From Mycolicibacterium frederiksbergense (GTDB lineage: Bacteria; Actinomycetota; Actinomycetes; Mycobacteriales; Mycobacteriaceae), in assembly GCF_029893345.1 (NCBI RefSeq), contig NZ_JARXVE010000005.1, positions 372,001-436,000 on the forward strand: a stretch of 64,000 nucleotides of DNA, written 5' to 3'. Below are positions 47,088 through 55,031 of this stretch, piece after piece; within the stretch, counting starts at the first letter, position 1, and the number at the start of each line of letters is the position of its first letter. The notes below the pieces were generated by a model. That model saw only the letters and a program-made list of their open reading frames with translations. It did not search any database and had not been told where the DNA came from. Made by a program: the position numbers and the translations under genes.

Positions 47088-47492
47088 GTGCGTGACCACC
47101 TCCCACCTGGTTTGCCGCCCGATCCGTTTGCCGACGATCCGTGCGACCCCTCGGCCGCACTGGAGGCGATCGAGCCGGGTCAGCCCCTGGACCCTCAGGA
47201 GCGAACGGCCGTCGAGGCGGACCTCGCCGATCTCGCGGTGTACGAGGCGTTGCTGGCGCACAAGGGAATCCGCGGCCTCGTGGTGTGCTGCGACGAATGC
47301 CAGCAGGACCACTACCACGACTGGGACATGCTGCGGGCGAACCTGCTACAGCTGCTCGTCGATGGCACAGTGCGCCCGCACGAGCCCGCATACGATCCTG
47401 AGCCCGACGCCTATGTGACGTGGGACTACTGCCGCGGTTACGCCGACGCGTCGCTCAACGAGGCCACGTCGGATACCGACGGCTACCGCTGA
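47088..47492 (+). CDS. DUF5319 protein (Rv3412-like)
   Basis: 134 residues from GTG 47088, which gives the N-terminus VRDHLPPGLPPDPFADDP conserved in mycobacteria; the open frame further upstream crosses the guaB2 promoter and is non-coding. Acidic, with a possible metal site CCDECQQDHYHDWD (CCxxC plus His residues) near the middle and HEPAYDPEPDAYVTWDYCRG near the end. Function unknown. Its last 10 bases overlap the convergent rsdA gene. Confidence 0.9.
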   Translation: MRDHLPPGLPPDPFADDPCDPSAALEAIEPGQPLDPQERTAVEADLADLAVYEALLAHKGIRGLVVCCDECQQDHYHDWDMLRANLLQLLVDGTVRPHEPAYDPEPDAYVTWDYCRGYADASLNEATSDTDGYR

Positions 47493-48685
47493 CCGCCGCC
47501 TAGCCCCGGAAGCAGGGGCAGTTCGACCACCGGCAGCGCCGGTTCCTCCCCGCTGCGCCCGGCCGCCGGGCCTTCGTGGGCTGCGCCACCACCGCCACCA
47601 CCACCACCACCACCCGCCGCAGGCGGGACCGTCGTGCTGTGTGCCGGCGGTGCCGCCGGCACCGAAGTGGGCTCCACCTGCGGTATCACCGTCGTCGTGG
47701 TGACCGGTGGCGGCTCCGCTGCCGGAGCGGCTGTCGTGGTCGGCTGCGACGACGTGCGCGGCGGGGCCGCCGGAGATGACGACGCAGGCGATGCGGGAGC
47801 GCTCGTGGTCGGCGCACTGCTCGACGGCGGCGACGACGCTGCCGTGGTCGGAGCCGTGGTATTCGGAGCTGTCGGCTGGGTCGTCGACTGAGTTGATGTC
47901 GGGTGCGACGTCGCGGTGTCCGACGGCTGGGTGGACGGGGTGGACGACTCCGAACCTGGGTCCGCCGGTGTAGTTGTCGGCGCAGTCGTCGGCGACTCGC
48001 CCGTGTGGGTCTCCGGCTGGGACGTCGGTGTAGTCGTCACCGTCACTGTCACCTCGGGCAGCACCACCGGAGGCGCGTCGGGTGGCACGGTCGCATGCGG
48101 GTCGCGGCTTTCCACCTTGACCGACAGCTGCTGCCACTTGTCGACGAGCTCCTGCTTGCGCTGCTCATCATCGACGGTGGCGACCGTAGTGGTGATGGTC
48201 TGCAGCTTCTGCTGGGCCGCGTCCCATTGGCCCTGGTCGATCAGCTGCTGCACTTGGCGCAGCTCACTTGAGGCCAGTTCGACCTGCACGTCGCGGGTCA
48301 CCGGCTGGGTTCCGAACACGACGCCGCGCATGCCGTAAAGGGCATCGCCCGGACCGGACCCGTACACCGCGGCGCCGAACCCGCCGACGCACAGCACCGC
48401 GGCGGCCATCGACCCCACGAGCGCCATCGGGAAACGCACGCGGTTGTGCGACGTTGCCTTGTCGAGCGCGGCTACGGCCTCACGCGGCGTGGCGATGCCC
48501 GACATCGGTGCGCGGCGGGCGTCGTCGCGCCACCCCGCGAGCAGGACGGCCAGTTCGGCCTCTTCCCGGTCGGTCGAATACACCTGCTGCTCAAGGGAGA
48601 GTGCCTCGATGAATCGTTCGGACCGGTTGATCTCGTTGAGCGACGGATCACCACCATTTGACGTCCAGCGGCCGTAGTCAGGCAT
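47483..48685 (-). CDS. rsdA: Anti-sigma-D factor RsdA
   Basis: 400 residues from ATG 48685 (MPDYGRWTSNGGDPSLNEIN); the start overlaps the sigD stop by 8 bp, so expression is coupled. The N-terminal about 80 residues are the sigma-binding domain of RsdA type (DREEAELAVLLAGWRDDARR). One TM near residue 90-112 (ALVGSMAAAVLCVGGFGAAV). The outside region has an alpha-helical QVQQLIDQGQWDAAQQKLQT part and a Thr/Ser/Pro-rich tail with a run of Gly near the end. It holds SigD inactive at the membrane; release is by regulated proteolysis in M. tuberculosis. Confidence 0.94.
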   Translation of the reverse strand: MPDYGRWTSNGGDPSLNEINRSERFIEALSLEQQVYSTDREEAELAVLLAGWRDDARRAPMSGIATPREAVAALDKATSHNRVRFPMALVGSMAAAVLCVGGFGAAVYGSGPGDALYGMRGVVFGTQPVTRDVQVELASSELRQVQQLIDQGQWDAAQQKLQTITTTVATVDDEQRKQELVDKWQQLSVKVESRDPHATVPPDAPPVVLPEVTVTVTTTPTSQPETHTGESPTTAPTTTPADPGSESSTPSTQPSDTATSHPTSTQSTTQPTAPNTTAPTTAASSPPSSSAPTTSAPASPASSSPAAPPRTSSQPTTTAAPAAEPPPVTTTTVIPQVEPTSVPAAPPAHSTTVPPAAGGGGGGGGGGAAHEGPAAGRSGEEPALPVVELPLLPGLGGGQR

Positions 48686-49256
48686 AGTCGCGCCCCGTCG
48701 CCATGACCTCGGTCTTGAGCCGGGCCAGCGCACGATGCTGGGCGACCCGCACCGCGCCGGCGGTGCTGCCGACAGCCTCGGCGGTCTCCTCGGCGCTCAT
48801 GCCGACCACGATGCGCAAGATGAGGATCTCGCGCTGCTTCTCCGGCAACACGGACAGCAACCGGGCCATCCGCCGAGAGGATTCGGCATCCAGCGCGGAC
48901 TGCTCGGGCCCCGCGTCAAGGGAGAACCGCTCGGGCACCACGTCAGTGGGCTCGGCGCGATTCCTGGCTGCCGCGCGATGCGCGTCAGCAACCTTGTGCG
49001 CGGCGATGCCATAAACAAAGGCCAGGAACGGGCGTCCCTGATCTTTGTAGCGCGGCAGCGCCGTAATGGCGGCCAAGCACACCTCCTGCGCAACGTCATC
49101 AGCTGAGAGTCCACTTCGCTCGGTTGCTCCGACCCTCGCCCGGACATACCGAACGACGATCGGCCGAATGATCTCCAGCACTTCCCGGAGCGCGTTCCGA
49201 TCGCCAGCTACTGCCTCAGCAACGACAGCGTCGAGACGGTCTCCCGAACTTGTCAT
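48678..49256 (-). CDS. sigD: Extracytoplasmic function sigma factor SigD
   Basis: 192 residues from ATG 49256 (MTSSGDRLDAVV); upstream extensions in the same frame lack ECF features. Region 2: LREVLEIIRPIVVRYVRARV and LSADDVAQEVCLAAITALPR with the core-binding helix, then RPFLAFVYGIAAHKVADAHR. Region 4: LPEKQREILILRIVVGMSAE and AEAVGSTAGAVRVAQHRALA, the -35-recognition helix-turn-helix. SigD supports stationary-phase and ribosomal/envelope genes in mycobacteria. It is followed by its anti-sigma factor and preceded by Rv3415c. Confidence 0.96.
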   Translation of the reverse strand: MTSSGDRLDAVVAEAVAGDRNALREVLEIIRPIVVRYVRARVGATERSGLSADDVAQEVCLAAITALPRYKDQGRPFLAFVYGIAAHKVADAHRAAARNRAEPTDVVPERFSLDAGPEQSALDAESSRRMARLLSVLPEKQREILILRIVVGMSAEETAEAVGSTAGAVRVAQHRALARLKTEVMATGRDYA

Positions 49257-49356
49257 CGTGGGCGATCTCTCCAGCGTTACGTGGTACCGACACTCGCGGT
49301 GGCATGGCTGAGCTAAACAATAACGACCGGCATGACGTGGCCCGGCCGGTGCTAGA

Positions 49357-50154
49357 TCAGGAGCCGGACCACACCCCGCCTCTGCGACGCACTGTATCGG
49401 CACTGACCTCGCGGATCTGGCTTATCCAAGCTGCGTCGTGTGCGGCACTTCCGATGTCGGCCAGCAGGCAGGCCAACGCCCAGCGCAGCGGGATCAACCC
49501 GGATTTCTCGGTGGCCAGCAGCGCCGTGTCGGCGACGCCCCGCGCGGCGTCGAGGTCACCGGCGCTGCACAGCGCCGCGGCCAGCACCACATCGGATTTC
49601 ACGGCGTGGCGTGTCGAGGGGTAGGCGGCGGCTGCCGCGACACCGCTGCGGGCGTGCGCCACGGCGTCGGCGCCCTCCCCGCGTGCCATGGCCAACTCGG
49701 CACTCACCCAGGCCAGGCGGACTCGCTGGCGCGGGCTGCCTTCGACGTCGATGGCGCGCGCCCGGTCCAGCAGCCGGGCCGATACCCCGAACCGCCCGAC
49801 CCCGAGGGCATCGGCCGCCAGGCCGACGAGCGCGTCGGCGGCGGCCTCGGCGTCGTCACCACGGAGGGCCCAGGCCAAGCCGTCGACCCCGCGGGCCCGG
49901 TTGTGCCCGCCCAACTGCCGATAGAACGAGGCGCGCGTGCTGTGCGCCAGCGACAACACCGGCCCGGCGTCCCGGCTGCGCAGGATCGCGGCGAGCTCGG
50001 TGAGGGCGCAGCCGTAACGGCCCTGGCCGCCGGCGGCCACCGCCCGCAGCCAGCGCTGGTGCGGGGTCGTTGCGCTCGGCAATGGCCAGTGGCCCGGGTC
50101 AGTCCCGAATGCGGCTTCCGCAAGCACCGCGGCGGACTCTGCGATTGCGGTCAT
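49357..50154 (-). CDS. Hypothetical alpha-helical TPR-like protein (Rv3415c-like)
   Basis: 265 residues, almost entirely Ala-rich helices in pairs (for example RWLRAVAAGGQGRYGCALTE, DAEAAADALVGLAADALGVG, AALCSAGDLDAARGVADTAL), which suggests tetratricopeptide-like repeats and a protein-binding role. No catalytic motif. Located 100 bp upstream of sigD on the same strand, as Rv3415c is in M. tuberculosis, so a link with the SigD system is possible but unproven. Confidence 0.85.
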   Translation of the reverse strand: MTAIAESAAVLAEAAFGTDPGHWPLPSATTPHQRWLRAVAAGGQGRYGCALTELAAILRSRDAGPVLSLAHSTRASFYRQLGGHNRARGVDGLAWALRGDDAEAAADALVGLAADALGVGRFGVSARLLDRARAIDVEGSPRQRVRLAWVSAELAMARGEGADAVAHARSGVAAAAAYPSTRHAVKSDVVLAAALCSAGDLDAARGVADTALLATEKSGLIPLRWALACLLADIGSAAHDAAWISQIREVSADTVRRRGGVWSGS

Positions 50155-50588
50155 CGGTTCGCGACGCTATCAATACGGGGGCCGGCACGGACCCGGGGGC
50201 GATCCCACACCGCCGGATACTGGAAATTTATTTCACCGGCCGGCAATTAGTTAAAAATTGATGACTGCAGTGTTAATGGCACGTCAACAACCTGAGAACC
50301 ACCCGGAATTCCATTTAACGCCCCCACCAGGGCGAACAGGAGAAATGCGGCAAGTGCCCCAAGTCCGCATCCCGCGTATCTCCGCCGACGCGTCGCTAAG
50401 GTGAACGTGATGTAAATTCTTGACCTGCGATTATGCCCATTAGCACACGTCCAAGCTATTGACGTGCATTATCGAGCCCCCCTAGTTTGTGTGCACGAGC
50501 GGTCATTGGTGACACATGCTCAGTTCGGTTCCACCAACTCAAGCCCGCCCGCATTGGCGAATTGGGTGAGCAGGGAGGGGTTTTCCAT
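50155..50588. other. 434-bp intergenic region upstream of whiB3
   Basis: AT-richer than its surroundings and without a convincing ORF. It must hold the promoter of the Rv3415c-side gene (right end, minus strand) and a long regulated whiB3 upstream region. Visible: an AT-rich stretch near 50227-50265 and TTGACC (50420-50425) and TTGACG (50459-50464) -35-like boxes. No riboswitch or tRNA was recognised. Confidence 0.7.
50459..50488 (+). promoter_or_regulatory. Candidate whiB3 promoter
   Basis: TTGACG (50459-50464) and TAGTTT (50483-50488) are 18 bp apart, consistent with mycobacterial SigA promoters. It would leave a leader of about 95 nt before the whiB3 start. Not confirmed by any TSS data. 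Confidence 0.4.
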
Positions 50589-50879
50589 ATGCCGCAGCCG
50601 CAACAGCTTCCCGGACCCAACGCGGATATCTGGGATTGGCAAATGAAGGGACTTTGCCGGGGCGTTGATTCGTCGGTGTTCTTCCACCCCGACGGTGAAC
50701 GCGGACGCGCTCGTGCCCGTCGTGAGATGCGGGCCAAGGAGATGTGCCGCAGCTGCCCGGTGATCACACAGTGCCGGACGCACGCGCTCGCCGTCGGCGA
50801 GCCGTACGGCATCTGGGGCGGCCTCAGCGAGTCCGAACGAGAGCATCTGCTCAAGCGCGGCATCCGCCGCAGCGCCTGA
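50589..50879 (+). CDS. whiB3: WhiB3 redox-sensing iron-sulfur transcription factor
   Basis: 96 residues from ATG 50589, preceded by GGGAGGGG. Four Cys ligands for a [4Fe-4S] cluster: Cys23, Cys53, Cys56 and Cys62 (C-x29-C-x2-C-x5-C). The turn motif GIWGG follows, and a basic C-terminal KRGIRRSA ends the protein. The N-terminus MPQPQQLPGPNADIWDW matches M. tuberculosis WhiB3, a SigA-binding regulator of lipid synthesis that senses NO and O2. In M. tuberculosis groEL1 is the next gene; here about 13 kb of other genes intervene. Confidence 0.97.
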   Translation: MPQPQQLPGPNADIWDWQMKGLCRGVDSSVFFHPDGERGRARARREMRAKEMCRSCPVITQCRTHALAVGEPYGIWGGLSESEREHLLKRGIRRSA

Positions 50880-50896
50880 TCCGACTAGCAATCACC

Positions 50897-50930
50897 AGAG
50901 GCCCTCATTCCACCGGGGATGAGGGCCTCT
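50897..50930 (+). terminator. whiB3 terminator
   Basis: Perfect 12-bp stem AGAGGCCCTCAT with a 10-nt loop, 18 bp after the whiB3 stop. Confidence 0.85.
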
Positions 50931-51042
50931 TCGCTGCTGCTGCGAGATCACCCGCCGGAGAAAACGAGGAAATCTTGTACCCGAGCCCCAGACTCGGGGC
51001 ACGATCCGAACCGGCGGCATTCAATCCCGGAAGGAGAGTCGC

Positions 51043-51468
51043 ATGTCAACCGATGTGACCGTGGCCGAGACAGGTACGGGGACCTACACCCAGCAGATCA
51101 CCGTCGGCCGCCACCAACTCACCGCCGACGAACCCGTTCCGATCGGCGATGACGCCGGCCCGAATCCCTATGACTTGGTGTTGGCCGGTCTCGGTGCGTG
51201 TACGTCCATGACGGTTCGGATGTACGCCAACCGCAAGGGCTGGCCGCTTGAGCGTATCCGCGTCACGCTGCGGCACTCCCGCATTTACGCCCAGGACTGT
51301 GCCGATTGCGAGACCACCAAGGGGATGCTCGATCAGATCGACCGCGAGATCGAGTTGATCGGCGATCTCGACGACACCCAACGGCAGCGACTGATGGACA
51401 TCGCCGAGCGTTGCCCGGTGCATCAGACCCTGACCTCCGAAGTCCACATCACCACGACCGCGCGGTGA
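51043..51468 (+). CDS. OsmC-family peroxiredoxin-like protein
   Basis: 141 residues, the usual OsmC/YhfA length. Redox Cys pair of the family: Cys in LAGLGACTSMTVRMYANRKG and Cys in AERCPVHQTLTSEVHI, with the conserved core GPNPYDLVLAGLG. Reduction of organic hydroperoxides is the family activity. The start is an ATG preceded by GAAGGAGAG. It opens the accessory block after whiB3, converges with the DUF4239 gene and seems to be a single gene. Confidence 0.92.
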   Translation: MSTDVTVAETGTGTYTQQITVGRHQLTADEPVPIGDDAGPNPYDLVLAGLGACTSMTVRMYANRKGWPLERIRVTLRHSRIYAQDCADCETTKGMLDQIDREIELIGDLDDTQRQRLMDIAERCPVHQTLTSEVHITTTAR

Positions 51469-51486
51469 CGGAGGGCGGTGCCGCAC

Positions 51487-52266
51487 TCAGGTTCCCGCGT
51501 CGACCCCATCGAAGACCTGAATCGAGTAGTCGAACGACGCCGGGGTGACGCCGAGTTCACGCCCGAACGGATGGTCGAGCCAGAAGATGAGGAAGATCAG
51601 CAGACCCAGCAGGATGGCGATCGCGCTCGACAGCATCATGTGATTGGGCGTGTTGCTGAGATGGGTGAAGCCGGTCAACGCGATCAGCAGGACGGCGCCG
51701 AACAACAGTCCGCTCCACAACAGACCGGGAATCCGGGGCTTGGCGTCCAAGATTCTGGTGTTGCGTTGAGCCGTAAGTACATTGAGCTGCTCCCGGATTT
51801 CCGCGTTGACCGGGGACGCGGTGGACGATTGCTGGCCGAGCACCCGGTACATGTCGGTCACCGCGGCGCGCGCTGTGGCACTCGCGGGGCCGCTGCCCTG
51901 ACTGTCCCATTCGGCTTTCACCGCGGCGGTGTAGTCACGCAACAGGCCGCGCATCGTCACCTGCTCGGGTGCCGACATGCTGACCGTCTGCCGGTACATC
52001 GTTGCCAAGGTCGATGATTCATTGGTGACGTTCGCCTCGGCTGAGGAGAACTGCTCCCAGGCGACGACCACGGTGAAACCCAGCAGGGCACCGTAGACAA
52101 GCGCAACCGTCGTTAGAAACGGCGACAGTGACCCGGTCTGTTCTTTGGCCCCCGGCCGGTACACCGTCTTGTTGGCCAGCCACACGCTCCCGACCGCCAA
52201 GAAGACCAATACGGCGAGCACCGCAACCAAGAACAGCCATAAGCCGGCCAGGCCCAATCCGCCCAT
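51487..52266 (-). CDS. DUF4239 (bestrophin-like) membrane protein
   Basis: 259 residues. TM segments at about 5-28 (LAGLWLFLVAVLAVLVFLAV), about 48-70 (FLTTVALVYGALLGFTVVVA) and a C-terminal pair (LLWSGLLFGAVLLIALTGFT and MMLSSAIAILLGLLIFLIFW), with a helical soluble stretch between. This four-TM layout and the EQFSSAEANVTNESSTLATM segment fit DUF4239, distantly related to bestrophin channels. Ion transport is an inference. It precedes the hemophore-like genes in the opposite order on the same strand, with 34 bp spacing. Confidence 0.85.
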   Translation of the reverse strand: MGGLGLAGLWLFLVAVLAVLVFLAVGSVWLANKTVYRPGAKEQTGSLSPFLTTVALVYGALLGFTVVVAWEQFSSAEANVTNESSTLATMYRQTVSMSAPEQVTMRGLLRDYTAAVKAEWDSQGSGPASATARAAVTDMYRVLGQQSSTASPVNAEIREQLNVLTAQRNTRILDAKPRIPGLLWSGLLFGAVLLIALTGFTHLSNTPNHMMLSSAIAILLGLLIFLIFWLDHPFGRELGVTPASFDYSIQVFDGVDAGT

Positions 52267-52300
52267 CGCTCACCTCTGTCGTCCGACAGACACCGGATGG

Positions 52301-52663
52301 TCAGGGAGTCGCGGGAGCTCCGCAGCGCTGGCGGAAGTCGACCGAGGGCTGTCGAATCTGCTGAAGCTCTTCTCGCACTGTGGGATTGGCGTCCAGATAG
52401 GTCTGAACCCGATCACTGATCTGATCCTTGGGCTGCCCCTTGAGACCGGTGAAGAAATCATTGACGTCGGGGTGGGCGGTCAGATAGTTCGACGTTTCGA
52501 AAGTGACGCCGGACATGACCCGCGCCAGCTCGGCAGCCGAGCACGGCGGTGGCGCCGGAGGATCTGCGACGGCGGATGCGGCGCCGAACAGCGCCAGACC
52601 GGCCAGGGCGCCGGCTCCGATCGCGGCACTCGTTGCGCGATAGCTGAGACGGGAGGGCAACAT
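52301..52663 (-). CDS. Hemophore-like secreted protein
   Basis: 120 residues from ATG 52663, preceded by AAGGAG. Signal peptide (about 1-34: ATSAAIGAGALAGLALFGAA, cleavage after AVA). The mature part opens CSAAELARVMSGV and has helices with SNYLTAHPDVNDFFTGLKGQ, then FRQRC near the end; the two Cys probably form the disulfide seen in mycobacterial heme-binding (MHB/Rv0203-like) proteins. Heme binding in the periplasm or outside is the family role. It is co-oriented with the small secreted protein at 52708 (44 bp upstream). Confidence 0.88.
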   Translation of the reverse strand: MLPSRLSYRATSAAIGAGALAGLALFGAASAVADPPAPPPCSAAELARVMSGVTFETSNYLTAHPDVNDFFTGLKGQPKDQISDRVQTYLDANPTVREELQQIRQPSVDFRQRCGAPATP

Positions 52664-52707
52664 ATTGGCTCCTTCAATCAAGGGTCGACACTTCAGGACG
52701 CAGATCC

Positions 52708-53028
52708 TCAACGTGGGCGGATAATTCCACCGCCCCCGCCGGGCCCACCCGGACCTCCGGGGCCTCCCGGTCCGCCGGGACGTCCTGGGTTCCAATCGAT
52801 GTTGAGATCCCAGTCGGTGCCGCAATACCAGTCGTTCTCACACGGGTAGGGAACGCCGGCTGTGGCGGTTCGGGGCACTCCATCCGCACCGCGCACATCC
52901 CCCTGCGCGCACACGGTGGCGTAGCCCGAACTCGTGCAGTCGGCCTTCGCCGCTGGTGCCGCGGTGACGAACGCGATCGGAGCCATCGCCGATAGCAGTC
53001 CCAAAACCAGGTAGCGCTGTGTTGTCAC
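52708..53028 (-). CDS. Small secreted protein with Gly-Pro-rich tail
   Basis: 106 residues from GTG 53028, chosen for the AGGGGGAG ribosome site upstream. Signal peptide (RYLVLGLLSAMAPIAFVTAA, cleavage near AKA). The mature domain has four Cys (DCTSSGYATVCAQGD and YPCENDWYCGTDWD), likely two disulfides, then a collagen-like GRPGGPGGPGGPGGPGGGGG tail. No known enzyme motif. It is 44 bp upstream of the hemophore-like gene and may be co-expressed. Function unknown. Confidence 0.8.
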   Translation of the reverse strand: MTTQRYLVLGLLSAMAPIAFVTAAPAAKADCTSSGYATVCAQGDVRGADGVPRTATAGVPYPCENDWYCGTDWDLNIDWNPGRPGGPGGPGGPGGPGGGGGIIRPR

Positions 53029-53280
53029 GTCGCTCCCCCTTTGCCGTTGGCGGGACCTGACGACCCGCACTCCGCGAGGCTATATCCCATGACCTGCACG
53101 TATACCGGAATTGACGCAATGCAAAGCGTGGCAGCACCGCCCTGTTTCCCCACGCAAACAAACCGGCGGAACACCGGCAAAAAGAAACCCGAAGCGGAAC
53201 GGTGAAGACGGCGCTTTTGGTGTGCCGCCACGGGCTTTGGAGGCACACTCGAAACCTGAGCTGCGGAAGGCAGGATGCGC

Positions 53281-53688
53281 ATGACCGACAACTGGAATGA
53301 ACAGATCATCGCCGAGTTCCGGGCCAACGGCGGCAAGGTCGGTGGGCAGTTCGAGGGCGCCACTCTACTGCTGCTGCACACCATCGGAGCCAAGACCGGC
53401 CGGGCCCGGGTCAACCCGGTGATGGCCTTCGACCTCGACGGCAAGCTGGCCGTCGTCGGCTCCTACGCTGGTGCCGATGTCGACCCGGCATGGCTGCACA
53501 ATCTGCGCGCTCATCCCGATGCCCGTATCGAGATCGGCACCGATGCCTACGATGTGCACGCGCGGGAGATGCCGGCCGCCGAGCGGGACGCCGCCTATCC
53601 CCGCATCATCGAGCAGGCACCGGGATTCAGCGAGTATCAGGTCAAAACCGAGCGCGTCATCCCGATCATCGAACTGCAACGCCGATGA
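53281..53688 (+). CDS. Deazaflavin (F420)-dependent nitroreductase-family protein
   Basis: 135 residues from ATG 53281 (another ATG lies two codons earlier at 53275). It belongs to the Ddn/split-beta-barrel family: GGQFEGATLLLLHTIGAKTG followed by RARVNPVMAFDLDGKLAVVG, the F420-binding strand-loop, and PAWLHNLRAHPDARIEIGTD, typical of the group. F420H2-dependent reduction of quinones or nitro compounds is known for relatives; substrate unknown. Converges with the TetR gene, 3 bp apart. Confidence 0.92.
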   Translation: MTDNWNEQIIAEFRANGGKVGGQFEGATLLLLHTIGAKTGRARVNPVMAFDLDGKLAVVGSYAGADVDPAWLHNLRAHPDARIEIGTDAYDVHAREMPAAERDAAYPRIIEQAPGFSEYQVKTERVIPIIELQRR

Positions 53689-53691
53689 CGT

Positions 53692-54297
53692 TCAGGCCCG
53701 CACAGTCGGCCAGAACAGGCTGAACAGCCGCTCCTGCCAGCCGTCGGCAATGACCCCGGTCCGCGCCCGCTCGGCGATGTAGGCACCGACAACCCCGTCG
53801 ATCAGGGACTCGCTGTCGATGTCGCTGCGCATCGAGCCGTCGGCTTTGCCGGCATCGATGGCGGCGGCCAGTTTGGCCCGCTGTCCGACGAGGATCTGAC
53901 GGAACAACGTGGTGAACTCCGGGTCGCTCTCGGTGAGCAAGGCCGCGAAGCCGCCCGGCCCGATTCCGTCTTCGATCGCTTCGACCGCATGCCGGATGAA
54001 CCACCGGAGCCGTTCGGGCGCGCCGGTCTCGGGATCCAGGGGTTCGGGAGCGGCCATCCGCGACAGCGCACTGGTCAACATGTCCCGCCGGTCGAGATGG
54101 CGCCGGTAGATCGTGGTCTTGGCGATCCCGGAGTGCGCCGCGACGGCCTCGACGGTCACCGCGCGCGATCCTCCGGTACGCAACAGATGCAGAGCCGATT
54201 CCGCGATGCCGTCCTCGACGCGGGAGCGCTGCGGTGGCGGCGGCTGCTGCGGCATCTGGTGTCCCCTGTCACTGGCGGAATAATTTCGGCCCGCCAT
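53692..54297 (-). CDS. TetR-family transcriptional regulator
   Basis: 201 residues from ATG 54297, or 187 from the in-frame ATG 54255 (MPQQPPPPQRSRVED); the longer start abuts the operator array. DNA-binding helices: VEDGIAESALHLLRTGGSRA and VTVEAVAAHSGIAKTTIYRR (Tyr-x-Arg end of the TetR motif). The C-terminal domain is of the TetR_C_11-like type (VEAIEDGIGPGGFAALLTES). It probably controls itself and the divergent membrane-protein gene through the CTACG repeats at 54298-54338. Confidence 0.9.
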   Translation of the reverse strand: MAGRNYSASDRGHQMPQQPPPPQRSRVEDGIAESALHLLRTGGSRAVTVEAVAAHSGIAKTTIYRRHLDRRDMLTSALSRMAAPEPLDPETGAPERLRWFIRHAVEAIEDGIGPGGFAALLTESDPEFTTLFRQILVGQRAKLAAAIDAGKADGSMRSDIDSESLIDGVVGAYIAERARTGVIADGWQERLFSLFWPTVRA

Positions 54298-54338
54298 ACG
54301 CTACTCTCTACGTAGCGCAACGCTACGCGTAGCGTAGC
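54298..54338. promoter_or_regulatory. Array of CTACG half-sites, candidate TetR operator
   Basis: Contains ACGCTACGCGTAGCGT (54320-54335, a perfect 16-bp palindrome), CTACGTAG (54308-54315, palindrome) and further CGCTAC/GTAGC half-sites. It fills the space between the divergent TetR and membrane genes. Confidence 0.75.
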
Positions 54339-54350
54339 TTCGAGCGCATA

Positions 54351-54791
54351 GTGAGCACTCGAAAGGTGATGACCATGATGAAGACATCCGAGTCTGGTTC
54401 GGCTCCGGTTCTGGCGTACGTACTCCTGCTCATCGGCTTTATCTCGCTCGGCCTGTTCGTCGCGGCACTGGGCACCGGCAGCAATCTGGCCGTGCTCGCC
54501 GGCATCGGCGTGGTCGCCGGCCTGGCCGGCGCCGTGGCGGGGTTTCGCCGGGGCGCACGCACGCTGGCCCAGTCCAGGGCCGCCGGTGACCCGGGCGACA
54601 ACGTGAGCGTGTTTTCGATTCCGCTTCGCCGGGACGAAGTCGATCGGTACCTGGAGCAGTACCGCGGCGCAGACGTGCCGCAGCCACGCCCGGTGATGAC
54701 AGTGCTGGCCGGCGAGGAATCAACGTCGCGCGGCGGCGCTTCGAACGGACGCAAGCCCGCCCACGCCGTGTCGGAGCGACTGTCGGCGTGA
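54351..54791 (+). CDS. Small two-TM membrane protein under the divergent TetR
   Basis: 146 residues from GTG 54351; ATG 54369 and ATG 54375 are in-frame alternatives. Two TM helices (PVLAYVLLLIGFISLGLFVA and NLAVLAGIGVVAGLAGAVAG) are followed by a cytoplasmic region of about 80 residues with VFSIPLRRDEVDRYLEQYRG. No family recognised. It is divergent from the TetR gene and is the likely target of its operator array. The hairpin at 54863 follows its stop. Confidence 0.75.
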   Translation: MSTRKVMTMMKTSESGSAPVLAYVLLLIGFISLGLFVAALGTGSNLAVLAGIGVVAGLAGAVAGFRRGARTLAQSRAAGDPGDNVSVFSIPLRRDEVDRYLEQYRGADVPQPRPVMTVLAGEESTSRGGASNGRKPAHAVSERLSA

Positions 54792-54862
54792 CCCTAGCTT
54801 TGTAGCCAATACGCTCGACGAAAGACTAACGCCGACAACGTTATTGCGCACGCGGACTGGCG

Positions 54863-54908
54863 CAACGAGAAATAACCCCCGGCCCATCGGACCGGGGGTG
54901 TTCTCGTT
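54863..54908. terminator. AACACCCCCGG-type hairpin, copy 1
   Basis: CAACGAGAAATAACCCCCGG pairs with CCGGGGGTGTTCTCGTT around a short loop. Same core as the hairpins at 58851, 63090 and 63925; placed after the small membrane gene. Confidence 0.75.
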
Positions 54909-55031
54909 CACTGGCCGGGAAACTGCCTGGCCCGTCAAAACATGCCGTGAACAGGCTGGACAGTGGTGCTTCAATATTCAGCAGGGGCAAGACGCGGGAA
55001 CCTTCGAGTGCTCGATGCGGGGGGAAACGAG

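Noticed and set aside
47573..47610. ACC/CCA trinucleotide run as a possible microsatellite
   Set aside because: It encodes the Gly run of RsdA in frame; low-complexity coding, not an independent repeat.
52740..52790. Gly-Pro codon repeat as a tandem repeat locus
   Set aside because: In frame with the secreted protein's tail; kept as part of that gene.
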